A stretch of DNA of 64,000 nucleotides, taken from the NCBI GenBank assembly GCA_035249985.1, contig DATFFP010000027.1:1-64000 (forward strand). The letters run 5' to 3'. Shown in pieces: positions 1 to 8,207 of the stretch. The stretch is from JAICNG01 sp035249985. Lineage in GTDB: Bacteria; Gemmatimonadota; Gemmatimonadetes; Gemmatimonadales; Gemmatimonadaceae. The notes beneath the pieces are model-generated. The model was not told the DNA's origin. It was given only the letters and a program-made list of their open reading frames with translations, and did no database searches. The stretch's first letter is position 1. Each line of letters begins with the position of its first letter. The translations under genes were made by a program, and so were the position numbers.

Positions 1-11
1 GCGGCAGGAAA

Positions 12-503
12 ATGATCGTCGTGCTCGCGGTCCTCATCACCGCCGGCGCGGCCGCGGCAGCCATCAATCGGGGCGGCGTCACCGAATCGAGAGGCGTGGC
101 CGACGCGCCGACGCGCGAGTTTCGCCCGGCGCCGCGCAAGCAGCGCCCAACTCGTGTCGTTCGGCCGAGTGTCGATTCGCTCGCCGCCGCGGTCCGTGAC
201 TCCGTGGCGCTGCTGATCGGGACACCTCCCGCAGCGACGCCACCGGCGCAGCGGGGGCCCGGCGGGTCGCAGGAGATCAACGTCCCGGCGCCGCTTCAGC
301 GCAGCGATCCGCTCGCGCGGCAGATCGAGCAGATGCTGCCGACCACTCGTCAGGCAGAGCCCGAGACATCGCTGCCTCCCGCCGCGAACCTCAACAGGGC
401 CGGCGCCGCCGCCGAGGTGAGCGCGGCCAACGCGATGGCGCGCATCGATTCCGCCACGCGCCGGGACGTCAGCCCGACATTCAGCGCGAAAAGGCCGAGG
501 TAG
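12..503 (+). CDS. Hypothetical protein with N-terminal membrane anchor
   Basis: I do not recognise this 163-residue protein. Residues 1-18 form a hydrophobic segment (MIVVLAVLITAGAAAAAI) that looks like a signal anchor. The rest is a low-complexity, Pro/Ala/Arg-rich chain without clear domain signatures, probably extracytoplasmic and disordered. The frame stays open to the left window edge (Gly-Arg-Lys precedes the Met), so the true start could lie outside the window and the ATG at 12 is only the first visible one. Codon use fits the high-GC neighbours. No function is proposed. Confidence 0.45.
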   Translation: MIVVLAVLITAGAAAAAINRGGVTESRGVADAPTREFRPAPRKQRPTRVVRPSVDSLAAAVRDSVALLIGTPPAATPPAQRGPGGSQEINVPAPLQRSDPLARQIEQMLPTTRQAEPETSLPPAANLNRAGAAAEVSAANAMARIDSATRRDVSPTFSAKRPR

Positions 504-586
504 GCGAAAGAGCCGGGGAGGCGCGGTCGTCGAGGTCATCCAGGGGATCGAGGCAACCGCGGCAGGTTAGCCAGGCGCTTTCACGC

Positions 587-634
587 TCGACTACGTCGAC
601 TACGTCAACGACCTCCACGACCTCGACGACCTCG
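587..634. repeat. Short period-9 tandem repeat
   Basis: A 9-bp unit (TCGACTACG, drifting to TCGACGACC) is repeated about 5.3 times between the hypothetical gene and the AIM24 gene. Read in one frame it would encode Ser-Thr-Thr repeats, but it is not in frame with either neighbour. Otherwise 504-711 holds only the AIM24 ribosome-binding site (AAGGGAG just before the ATG). Confidence 0.6.
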
Positions 635-711
635 TCTCATCACCTTGAGCACTTCGACGCCCGCGAGCACCTTCCTTCGCACGGCACACCACCATTGCGA
701 AGGGAGCGCGC

Positions 712-1503
712 ATGGCAGCGGACGTAATCGACTACCGGCTCATCGGCGATGACCTGCAAGCGGTCATCGTGACCCTGGATCCAGGCGAAGGGGTGATCGC
801 CGAGGCGGGGGCCATGATGTACATGGAAGAGGGGATCGAGATGGCGACGACTCTCGACCCGTCGGGCGCGGGGGGCGGGCTGATGAGCAAGCTCCTCGGC
901 GCTGGCAAACGGATGCTGACGGGGGAGTCGTTCTTCATTACGCTCTTCGCCAACCAGGCGCACGTGCGGCGTGACGTCGCGTTTTCGTCTCCATATCCGG
1001 GGAAAATTCAGCCGATCGATCTCAAGGATTGGGGCGGGACGCTCATCGCGCAAAAGGACGCGTTTCTGTGCGGCGCGCGCGGGATCGATGTGAGCATCGC
1101 CCTGAATCGTCGCATCGGGGCCGGATTCTTCGGCGGGGAAGGCTTCATCCTGCAGAAGCTCACCGGTGATGGACTGGCGTTTCTCCACGCGTCGGGGACG
1201 CTGCATCCGATCGACCTGAAACCGCGCGAGACGCTCCGCGTCGATACCGGCTGCCTCGTCGCGTTTCAACCCTCGGTCGATTACAACATCGAGATGGTGA
1301 AGGGCATCAAGACGGCCCTCTTCGGTGGTGAAGGCCTGTTCTTCGTCCGCCTAACGGGTCCCGGCCGCGTCATCCTGCAGACGTTGCCCTTCTCCCGCCT
1401 GGCCGACCGCATCATCGCGGCGTCGCCACGCGCGGGAGGAGCACGTCGGGAGGAAGGCGGCGTCCTGGGGGCGCTGGGCAAGGTGCTCGACGGAGATTCC
1501 TGA
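712..1503 (+). CDS. AIM24 / TIGR00266 family protein
   Basis: A 263-residue cytoplasmic protein of the AIM24 (TIGR00266) beta-sandwich family. Family-like features are the opening 'EAGAMMYME', a Gly-rich loop with GESFFITLF near residues 64-80, repeated FFGGEGF / LFGGEGLFFVRLTG blocks in the second half and a VAFQPSVDYNI stretch. Members are widespread and resemble TRAP-like RNA-binding folds, but their molecular role in bacteria is not established. The ATG at 712 follows a good AAGGGAG ribosome-binding site. The C-terminal about 15 residues are Gly/Arg-rich and variable. The next gene is convergent with a 4-bp gap. Family assignment is strong; no function is inferred. Confidence 0.85.
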   Translation: MAADVIDYRLIGDDLQAVIVTLDPGEGVIAEAGAMMYMEEGIEMATTLDPSGAGGGLMSKLLGAGKRMLTGESFFITLFANQAHVRRDVAFSSPYPGKIQPIDLKDWGGTLIAQKDAFLCGARGIDVSIALNRRIGAGFFGGEGFILQKLTGDGLAFLHASGTLHPIDLKPRETLRVDTGCLVAFQPSVDYNIEMVKGIKTALFGGEGLFFVRLTGPGRVILQTLPFSRLADRIIAASPRAGGARREEGGVLGALGKVLDGDS

Positions 1504-1507
1504 TCGG

Positions 1508-2638
1508 TCAGGACGTGCGCACGTCAGCGAGCACGCGCTCGAGCGCGGCGGCGTCGATCCATCCGCGATCGAGCGCGTGGGCGGCGACCTCCCCGGTATC
1601 GGTTGCGAGGAGGAGCTCGCTGTGCGCCTCACTGACTTCGCGCGCGAGCGCGCGAATGCGCTCCGCCCGGCTCGCCGCCGGCGTCACGTTCCGGATGTAG
1701 ATCGCGAGTATACGCGACGGATACCGCGCCACGACCTCGCGGTAGATCTCGGGATCCTCCTGCCCGGAATCCCCGATGAGCACGAATGGCAGCGTCGGAT
1801 AGAGCTCGAGGATGTCGCGGATCGCCTCGATCTTGTGCGAGCCGTGCGACGTCGGCAGAAGCTCCCGACTCGACAGTCCCCAGTCGCGCAGCATGATGGG
1901 CCCCTCGGGGATCTCGCGGATGGCAAGGAATTCCGCGAGCACGTCATAGAGATTCCACGGGCTGCTCGACACGTAGAAGACCGGATTGTTCTGGCCGCCG
2001 CCTGCTCCGTCCTGAAGCGCACGATACAGCGACGCGACGCCGGCGAAGGGCAGGCGTGTTCGCGCGTTGGCCAGGAACACCGACCGGAGGAGCGCTCGCG
2101 CGTCGGTGGCTCCCGTCTGCACGACGGTGTCGTCGAGATCGCTGATCACGCCAAGCTTTGCCGTTGCGGGAGGCACGAGGACGCGACCGATCGTGGTGGG
2201 CGATGGGATGCCGGGATCACGCGGCGCGAGCAGCTCGAAGGCGACCTCGTGCCAGAGCTTGTCGCCGTGCAAGGCCTCGCGAGGCGCGATCCACGTATCG
2301 AAGTAGCCCTCTGCGTCGGTGACGAGCTCCTGCGTCGCTCCCGCGAAGCGCACGCCCACGCGCGCGCCGGGAACCTCGTCACTCTCGAGTCGACGGACCG
2401 CGCTCAGGACGTTACGCCAGGCGGAGTCGCGCTCGCCGGCCGCCGGAATGCCCTCATCCTCGAGCACGCGGCCTCGCACCCTGACGCGCGCGTCGGTGCC
2501 ATACCCTCGATAGGCGTGAATGATGAGCGGATCGCGCCGACCTCTCCGATCGGCTCGGCGCGCCATTGCGGCGTCGACTCTGCCTTCGAGCTCGGAGGCC
2601 ATCGCGAGCAGCCGCTCCCGCCATCCAGGAGTAGTCAA
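1508..2638 (-). CDS. App1-family (DUF2183) phosphatase
   Basis: A 376-residue protein of the App1 / DUF2183 family, whose yeast member is a Mg-dependent phosphatidate phosphatase of the HAD type. The catalytic signature is ISDLDDTVVQTGA around residues 165-180. It is followed by the family-specific FYVSSSPWNLYDVL, a Gly-Pro-Met-Leu-Arg-Asp-Trp-Gly block and a late FVLIGDSGQEDPEIY motif carrying the last acidic pair. The N-terminal half has the usual beta-rich region of the bacterial members. The start is uncertain: the longest frame begins with TTG at 2638, while an ATG 12 codons inside (2602) has a better purine-rich upstream stretch. The substrate is unknown here; phosphatidate is inferred from the family. 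Confidence 0.8.
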   Translation of the reverse strand: MTTPGWRERLLAMASELEGRVDAAMARRADRRGRRDPLIIHAYRGYGTDARVRVRGRVLEDEGIPAAGERDSAWRNVLSAVRRLESDEVPGARVGVRFAGATQELVTDAEGYFDTWIAPREALHGDKLWHEVAFELLAPRDPGIPSPTTIGRVLVPPATAKLGVISDLDDTVVQTGATDARALLRSVFLANARTRLPFAGVASLYRALQDGAGGGQNNPVFYVSSSPWNLYDVLAEFLAIREIPEGPIMLRDWGLSSRELLPTSHGSHKIEAIRDILELYPTLPFVLIGDSGQEDPEIYREVVARYPSRILAIYIRNVTPAASRAERIRALAREVSEAHSELLLATDTGEVAAHALDRGWIDAAALERVLADVRTS

Positions 2639-2662
2639 TGCGTCACAGGCAAAGTGATCGTG

Positions 2663-2763
2663 AACGGCAGACGCGGCATGTCAGAGTTCAGAAACCGGGT
2701 TCAGATTACATTCTTGTCTGAAATGTGAATGCTGAATTCTCACATCCGACGTCTCCGCCGTTC
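2663..2763. repeat. Degenerate CAGAATT-family palindromic element
   Basis: The gap between the divergent App1 and pdxH genes holds a decayed version of the element found intact at 3375-3468. The ends AACGGCAGACG and GACGTCTCCGCCGTT are imperfectly complementary, with TTCAG and CTGAATTC units between them. It probably covers the pdxH leader, since no other promoter-like sequence is evident. Confidence 0.55.
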
Positions 2764-2783
2764 AAGCTCATTCGTGACCCTGC

Positions 2784-3365
2784 ATGGACCCTATCGAGCA
2801 TTTTCGAACGCTGCTCGCGGCGGCGCAGGCGGTCGATCGTGACCGCCTTCCCGAGCCCACGGCGATGACGCTGGCCACCGTCGGGCGCGACGGGCAGCCG
2901 TCAGCACGGCTCGTGCTTCTCAAGTCGGTCGATGAGCGGGGCTTCGTCTTCTATACCAATCTTCACAGTCGGAAGGGCCGCGAGCTCGCAGCGAATCCGC
3001 GTGCGGCGCTCACCTTCCACTGGCAGCCGCTGGAGGCCCAGGTGCGCATCGAGGGCGTCGCTGAGCAGGTGGATGACGCGGAAGCAGACGAGTACTTCGC
3101 GACGCGCCCGCGAGGCAGCCAGATCGGCGCGTGGGCATCCGATCAAAGCGAGGAGCTCGCTCGCGCCGCCGATCTCGACGAGCGCTTCGCCGACGTGGAG
3201 CGGCGGTTCGCCGGGCGGGACGTTCCGCGCCCCCCGCATTGGAGCGGCTATCGTGTCACGCCGGAGCGCATCGAATTCTGGCGGAACCGGCCGAGCCGCT
3301 TGCATGAGCGGAGGTTGTTCGAGAAGGAGGGGTCGAGTTGGCGTGAGGTCCTTCTTTACCCGTAA
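2784..3365 (+). CDS. pdxH: Pyridoxamine 5'-phosphate oxidase
   Basis: PdxH is the FMN-dependent enzyme that oxidises pyridoxamine- or pyridoxine-5'-phosphate to pyridoxal phosphate with O2, the last step of PLP synthesis and salvage. The 193 residues (normal 190-220) carry the split-barrel core: AMTLATVGRDGQPSARLVLLK, then GFVFYTNLHSRKGRELAANP with the FMN-binding Lys and Arg. The C-terminal dimerisation domain follows with RGSQIGAWAS and PHWSGYRVTPERIEFW, ending in a Leu-Tyr-Pro tail. The ATG at 2784 lacks an obvious Shine-Dalgarno sequence. It is flanked on both sides by palindromic repeat elements. The next gene, speA, encodes a PLP enzyme. Confidence 0.95.
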   Translation: MDPIEHFRTLLAAAQAVDRDRLPEPTAMTLATVGRDGQPSARLVLLKSVDERGFVFYTNLHSRKGRELAANPRAALTFHWQPLEAQVRIEGVAEQVDDAEADEYFATRPRGSQIGAWASDQSEELARAADLDERFADVERRFAGRDVPRPPHWSGYRVTPERIEFWRNRPSRLHERRLFEKEGSSWREVLLYP

Positions 3366-3374
3366 CGAATCGGC

Positions 3375-3468
3375 GGCAGAGACGTCAGAGGTCAGAATTC
3401 AGAATTCGGATTTCCGACAGGACCATCTGAAATCCGAATTCTGAATTCTGACCTCTGACGTCTCTGCC
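3375..3468. repeat. Perfect 40-bp inverted repeat (CAGAATT family)
   Basis: Arms 3375-3414 and 3429-3468 are exactly complementary over 40 bp with a 14-nt loop. The inner part of each arm contains tandem 7-bp units (CAGAATT twice, then a variant). The outer part is GGCAGAGACGTCAGAGGT. It fills the pdxH-speA gap almost entirely and would form a very stable hairpin in either transcript. There is no T-run, so it is not a classical terminator. Confidence 0.95.
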
Positions 3469-3502
3469 GTTCCGTGGAGAACCTCACTACTATTCGACGA
3501 TC

Positions 3503-5437
3503 ATGGCTACCCGAATCGCCGAGCGCTCGCCTGTGCCTGCGCCGCCGCGAAGCTGGACAATCGAGGACTCCCGGCAGCTCTACAACATCGAAGGCTGGGG
3601 GCTCGGCTACTTCGACATCAGCGCCGAGGGGCACGTCGTCGTGCGACCCGACAAGGCGCATCCCGAGCGGGAGCTCGACCTCTTCGATCTCGCGATGGAT
3701 CTCGAGCAGCAGGGCGTGGGGCTCCCGCTCTTGCTTCGCTTTTCGGAGATCCTCCGCTCTCGCATCGAATCGCTGAGCCAGAAGTTCGGCGCGGCGATCG
3801 AGGAATTCGGGTACGAGGGCAGCTACACGACGGTCTACCCGATCAAGGTGAATCAGCAGCGCCACGTCGTCGAGGAGATCGTGCAGTTCGGCGCGCCGCA
3901 TGGCGTGGGACTGGAGTGTGGAAGCAAGCCCGAGCTCCAGGCGGTGCTCGCGCTTCGCGAAAGCACCGACCACCTCATCGTCTGCAACGGGTACAAGGAC
4001 ACCGAGTTCATGCGTCTGGCCCTCATGGGCCAAAAGCTCGGACACCAGGTCTTCATCGTCATCGAGCAGCTGTCGGAGCTCGATGTGCTGCTCGAGGCGG
4101 CTGACTCGCTCGGCGTCGAGCCCACGGCGGGCGTTCGCATCAAGCTGGCCTCGGAGGGCTTCGGCCGTTGGGCGAAGAGCGGCGGAGAAAAGTCCAAGTT
4201 CGGACTCTCGTCGAGCGAGCTCGTGAAGATGATCGACAAGCTCGCCGCCCTCGGCCGACTCGACATCCTTCGGCTCATCCACTTCCACCTCGGCTCGCAG
4301 ATTACCGACATCCGGTACATCAAGGCGGGTCTGGCCGAGGTCTCGCGCTTTTACGCGGAGCTCCGCGGTCTGGGCGTCAACATCACGCACGTGGACGTGG
4401 GTGGCGGACTGGGCGTCGACTACGACGGATCAGGGACGACCGTGATCTCGAGCGTGAACTACACGCTGCAGGAGTACGCCAACGACGTCATCTACACGAT
4501 CGGCGAAGCGTGCCGCGAGCAGGGGCTTCCCATGCCCCACATCATCTCCGAGTCGGGTCGGGCGCTCACGGCGCACCACGCGTTGCTCCTCGTGAAGGTG
4601 ATCGACGTCGAAACCCCGGTGACGGTATCGCCGCCGGTGCCGACGGAAGAGGACCATCTGGTGCTGCACGAGCTGCGCGAAGGGTACGACACCATCTCCA
4701 CGAAGAGCGTGCGCGAGGTGTACCACGACGCAACGTTCGCCAAGGAGCGCGCGCACGAGCTGTTCAAGAGCGGGGTGCTCACGCTACGCGGCCGCGCGAT
4801 GGCCGATCAGCTCTACACCGCCACGGTGAACGAGATCGCGAAGCTCGCGCAGCTCGATCGCGAGGAGTACGCGGATCTACTGCCCGAGGTCGAGTCGACT
4901 CTGGTGGACCGGTACTTCTGCAACTTCTCGGTCTTCCAATCGCTTCCCGACAGCTGGGCGATCGATCAGCTCTTCCCGATCATGCCGATTCACCGGCTGG
5001 ACGAAGCGCCGGCGCGTCGTGGCACGCTCCAGGACATGACGTGCGACTCGGACGGCAAGATCGACCGGTTCACCGGCGGCCGAAAGGGAAAGCCAAGCCT
5101 GGAGCTCCATCCGTGGCACGAGGGACAGCCGTACATCCTGGGGTTCTTCCTGACGGGGGCGTATCAGGAGATCCTCGGCGATCTCCACAACCTGTTCGGC
5201 GACACGAACGCCGTGCACATCCGCCTGGCGCCTAACGGCTACGAAGTGACCGACCTCGTGCACGGCGACACGGTCACGGAGGTGCTCAACTACGTGCAGT
5301 TCCGCGCGTCGGATCTGCTGGCGACGTTCCGCAGGAAGGTGACGGCGGCCAAGACGCTTTCGCGGGAGGAGGCGAACGCGTTCATCGCGGATTATGTCGC
5401 GGGGCTCGAGGGGTACACGTACCTCGAAGGCGAATAG
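3503..5437 (+). CDS. speA: Biosynthetic arginine decarboxylase
   Basis: SpeA decarboxylates L-arginine to agmatine, the first step of the agmatine route to polyamines. The protein has 644 residues, the usual 630-660. The PLP Lys is K115 in VYPIKVNQQR. The alanine-racemase-type barrel continues through GLECGSKPEL, LIHFHLGSQITD and the Gly-rich phosphate loop HVDVGGGLGVDYDG. The C-terminal half has the active-site region with ESGRALTAHHA, CDSDGKID and a long family-specific tail. The UAG stop is the first base triplet of the downstream repeat element. It follows pdxH in the same direction but a strong hairpin separates them, so separate expression is likely. Confidence 0.95.
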   Translation: MATRIAERSPVPAPPRSWTIEDSRQLYNIEGWGLGYFDISAEGHVVVRPDKAHPERELDLFDLAMDLEQQGVGLPLLLRFSEILRSRIESLSQKFGAAIEEFGYEGSYTTVYPIKVNQQRHVVEEIVQFGAPHGVGLECGSKPELQAVLALRESTDHLIVCNGYKDTEFMRLALMGQKLGHQVFIVIEQLSELDVLLEAADSLGVEPTAGVRIKLASEGFGRWAKSGGEKSKFGLSSSELVKMIDKLAALGRLDILRLIHFHLGSQITDIRYIKAGLAEVSRFYAELRGLGVNITHVDVGGGLGVDYDGSGTTVISSVNYTLQEYANDVIYTIGEACREQGLPMPHIISESGRALTAHHALLLVKVIDVETPVTVSPPVPTEEDHLVLHELREGYDTISTKSVREVYHDATFAKERAHELFKSGVLTLRGRAMADQLYTATVNEIAKLAQLDREEYADLLPEVESTLVDRYFCNFSVFQSLPDSWAIDQLFPIMPIHRLDEAPARRGTLQDMTCDSDGKIDRFTGGRKGKPSLELHPWHEGQPYILGFFLTGAYQEILGDLHNLFGDTNAVHIRLAPNGYEVTDLVHGDTVTEVLNYVQFRASDLLATFRRKVTAAKTLSREEANAFIADYVAGLEGYTYLEGE

Positions 5438-5569
5438 GAGTCAGGAGTCAGGGATCAGGGGTGGAAAGGCGCGGCAGCTCCGCTGCCGCGCTCATCATGA
5501 GGGCCGCACGCGCGAAGCGCGGCGGCCCCTTTCCGCCCCTGATCCCTGACGCCTGACTGCTAGCTCCTA
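5436..5569. repeat. Compound AGGAGTC-family element, core inverted
   Basis: This lies between convergent speA and sodA. Left flank: AGGAGTC / AGGAGTC / AGGGATC heptads. Right flank: the complementary CCCTGATCCCTGAC units, ending at TAGCTCCTA. The core (about 5462-5535) holds two GC-rich hairpins around the palindrome CTCATCATGAG and is the reverse complement of the cores at 30107-30255 and 39200-39355. Both flanking genes end in UAG codons located in the element termini. It probably works as a shared 3' end structure for the two transcripts. Confidence 0.9.
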
Positions 5570-6178
5570 TTTTCCGAATCTCTTCGCCACCTCCGCCCAA
5601 TTGACGACATTCCACCACGCCGCGATGTAATCCGGCCGGCGGTTCTGGTATTTCAAGTAGTAGGCGTGCTCCCACACGTCGAGCCCGAGTAGAACATCGC
5701 CGGGACGCTTCCCGTCCATGAGCGGGTTGTCCTGATTGGGCGTACTGGTGATGGAGAGCTTGCCGCCATCGTTCAGGAGCCACGCCCACCCCGATCCGAA
5801 GCGTCCGGTGGCGGCCGCGGCGAACTGCTCCTTGAACTTCGTGAAGTCGCCAAACGCGCTCCCAATGGCCTTGGCCAGTGCCCCCGTCGGCTCGCCGCCC
5901 GCCTTCGGCGCCATCAGCACCCAGAAGAGTGAGTGATTCCAGTGGCCGCCGCCGTTGTTCCGGACGGCGGTGCGTACGCTTTCGGGCACCGAGTTCAGGT
6001 TCTTGAGCAGGTCCTCGAGCGACTTGTCCTTGAGCTCGGGGGCCTTGTCCACGGCCGTGTTGAGATTGGTGACGTACGCCTGGTGATGCTTGCCGTGATG
6101 GATCTCCATCGTTTTCGCGTCGATGTGGGGCTCGAGCGCGGCGAAGTCGTACGGTAAAGCGGGAAGCGAGTGTGCCAT
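5567..6178 (-). CDS. sodA: Superoxide dismutase, Mn/Fe family
   Basis: It dismutates superoxide to H2O2 and O2. The 203-residue protein shows all four metal ligands: H27 (in MEIHHGKHH), H82 (NHSLFW), D167 (LDVWEHAYY) and H171. The GGGHWNHSLFW and TSTPNQDNPL blocks, with the active-site Gln in the second, are typical of the Mn or cambialistic type rather than the strict Fe type. The start at 6178 matches the family N terminus; the frame is open further upstream but reads through non-conserved sequence. No signal peptide, so cytoplasmic. It lies 44 bp downstream of the dedA-like gene on the same strand, possibly co-transcribed. Confidence 0.95.
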   Translation of the reverse strand: MAHSLPALPYDFAALEPHIDAKTMEIHHGKHHQAYVTNLNTAVDKAPELKDKSLEDLLKNLNSVPESVRTAVRNNGGGHWNHSLFWVLMAPKAGGEPTGALAKAIGSAFGDFTKFKEQFAAAATGRFGSGWAWLLNDGGKLSITSTPNQDNPLMDGKRPGDVLLGLDVWEHAYYLKYQNRRPDYIAAWWNVVNWAEVAKRFGK

Positions 6179-6222
6179 GAGCGCATTCTCCGGGCAATCG
6201 TGAATTGCAGGCGGCGCGTCGG

Positions 6223-6882
6223 TCAGACGTCGGTCGGCGCAGGACCGGCGGGGACGGGAGCGCGCCGGCGTTCCTTCCACCAGTGGATGATCCCCGGCAA
6301 AATCGAGAGGAAGATCACCACCAGAATAACCTTTTCGATGTGTCGATCGATCCCGGGCACCCACCGACCAAGGAAGTAGCCGGTGAACAGCATGGTCCAT
6401 ACCCAGAGCAGGCCGCCGAAGACGTTATAGAACACGAAGTCCCGGTATCGCATGTCCGCGACCCCCGCGACCACGGGCGCAAAGGTGCGGATGATTGGCA
6501 TGAATCGCGCGAGAACGATCGTCTTGCCACCGTGCTTCTCGTAGAACTCATGGGCCCGGTACAGGTGCTTTTTGTTGAAGAACCGTGAGTCCTCGCGGGT
6601 GAAGATTCGGGGGCCGGATTTCCGCCCGATGTAGTAGCCGACCTGGTCGCCTGCGATCGCGGCAACGGACAGCAGGACGCCGAGGAGATACACGTTGAGA
6701 CCGAAGTCGGGCTGCGAGGCGAGCAGGCCGGCGGTGACGAGAAGTGAATCACCGGGCAGGAAGAAGCCGACGAGGAGACCGGTCTCGACGAAGACGATGG
6801 TCGTGAGGCCGACGTAGCCGCCCCAGCGCACGATGGCTTCGACGTCGGTAAGGCGGTGCCACAGATCGATAAGGGTGTCCAT
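6223..6882 (-). CDS. DedA-family membrane protein (VTT domain)
   Basis: A 219-residue integral membrane protein of the DedA / SNARE-associated superfamily. Members are implicated in flipping undecaprenyl phosphate or phospholipids and in envelope homeostasis. Visible family motifs are FVETGLLVGFFLPGDSLLVTAG near residues 30-52, GDQVGYYIGRKSGP with the conserved Gly and Arg, and the re-entrant block ARFMPIIRTFAPVVAGVADM with its essential Arg residues. About five hydrophobic segments are present, with a charged Arg-rich cytoplasmic tail. It starts with ATG at 6882, divergent from the M15 peptidase gene; the 272 bp between them probably hold both promoters. The lipid substrate cannot be told from sequence. 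Confidence 0.9.
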   Translation of the reverse strand: MDTLIDLWHRLTDVEAIVRWGGYVGLTTIVFVETGLLVGFFLPGDSLLVTAGLLASQPDFGLNVYLLGVLLSVAAIAGDQVGYYIGRKSGPRIFTREDSRFFNKKHLYRAHEFYEKHGGKTIVLARFMPIIRTFAPVVAGVADMRYRDFVFYNVFGGLLWVWTMLFTGYFLGRWVPGIDRHIEKVILVVIFLSILPGIIHWWKERRRAPVPAGPAPTDV

Positions 6883-7154
6883 GCAATTCCGGATGCGAGA
6901 GCAGGGGAGAGTCCTTCAACATCCACGGGCGCGCCGATGAGGTCAACGGGCCGGGTGGGTGAGCGTTGATGGAGCGCGGTCATGACGCCGGGCGGGGCCG
7001 AGGCCCCGGTCATGGCGTGCTGGAGGATGTCGAGCGCGCCGTGGTCGACACGGCGCAGCGGATTCTGCACGGCGCAGAGCTCGCCTTTCACCTGCCGGCC
7101 GCGCCAACGAGCCGCTGGCACCGCGCGGGCGTGTCGCCACGCACGGAGCGGGCG

Positions 7155-8207
7155 ATGGACTTCGCCGGCGGAATGGTGCTGTTGAGCTTCGTCGTCGGCT
7201 GGACCTGGTCCGTCGCCACCGTCGATGCACGGACTGACGACGGGACGGCGGTCAATCGCGTCACCGCATCGATCACGAGTGCGCTCACCAGCGCCGACGC
7301 ACCGACGGCGGCATTTCTCACCGAAGCCGCCATCCAGGCGTTGATGCCGCTGCGCGGCGAGAGCGGATTGCTGCACGCGCAGTTTCGGGAGCCGGGTGCC
7401 CCGCTGGTCGGTGACACGCTGCCCGACGGGGCCGTCGTTCACTACTCGTCAGGCACCGTGACCGACTCGGCGCTGGCAGACTCCGTCGTGCGCACCCCGG
7501 ACGATCCCGGCATCTGGAGCGTCGCGATCAAGGTCGGTGCGGCGATTCGCCCGCTTTCGGACTTCAACGTCATCACGCTGAAGCCCTTCAGCGCGAAGCA
7601 GCGAGGAAAGATCGGGCTCTACTACATCGGAAACTGGCCGAACGAGCGCGGTCGTGGGGCGGCGCGATACGCGCCCCCGCGCGGCTTCATCGAGGTCACG
7701 CAGGAGAATCGCGGGACGTACGTGAGCGAGCACTTTCGTCTGGGGGACTTCCTGACGAAGAACCAGTTCGAGGTGTGGCCGAAGTATCTCGTGCTCGAGA
7801 CGCGCCTGCTCGACAAGCTGGAGCTCGTGCTTGCCGAGCTGCGCGCCCGCGGGATTCAGACGAGCGGCGTGAAGGTGTTGAGCGGCTTCCGCACGCCGCA
7901 GTACAATCGCGGAGGCGGTGACCCGCGAGGCAGGGCCGCGCTCAGCCGGCACATGTACGGCGACGCGGCGGACATCTACATCGACAACGACGGCAACGGC
8001 GCGATGGACGATCTGAACGGCGACGGTCGCGTGAACATTCGCGACGCGCGCGTGCTTCAGGACGCCGTCGACCGCGTCGAGCGCGCCCATCCGCAGCTCA
8101 TCGGCGGATGCGGCACTTATCCGGGGACGGCCGGGCACGGCCCGTTCACGCACATCGATACACGGGGCTACCGCGCCCGTTGGATCGGCACAGGAGACGG
8201 CGGATGA
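7155..8207 (+). CDS. Exported M15-type peptidase with calcium-loop insert
   Basis: A probable envelope metallopeptidase of the M15 / DUF882 type (D-Ala-D-Ala carboxypeptidase-like), acting on peptidoglycan cross-links. The zinc motif HxxGxAxD is present as SRHMYGDAAD, and the second His/Asp block as GPFTHIDTRGYRARW near the C terminus. Between them sit two Asp/Asn-rich loops (DNDGNGAMDD and LNGDGRVNIRDA) resembling dockerin or EF-hand calcium loops. The ATG at 7155 gives a 350-residue product with an N-terminal signal-anchor segment. The frame is open back to 6966, and an ATG at 7173 is also possible. It is the first gene of a three-gene overlapping operon. Confidence 0.75.
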   Translation: MDFAGGMVLLSFVVGWTWSVATVDARTDDGTAVNRVTASITSALTSADAPTAAFLTEAAIQALMPLRGESGLLHAQFREPGAPLVGDTLPDGAVVHYSSGTVTDSALADSVVRTPDDPGIWSVAIKVGAAIRPLSDFNVITLKPFSAKQRGKIGLYYIGNWPNERGRGAARYAPPRGFIEVTQENRGTYVSEHFRLGDFLTKNQFEVWPKYLVLETRLLDKLELVLAELRARGIQTSGVKVLSGFRTPQYNRGGGDPRGRAALSRHMYGDAADIYIDNDGNGAMDDLNGDGRVNIRDARVLQDAVDRVERAHPQLIGGCGTYPGTAGHGPFTHIDTRGYRARWIGTGDGG

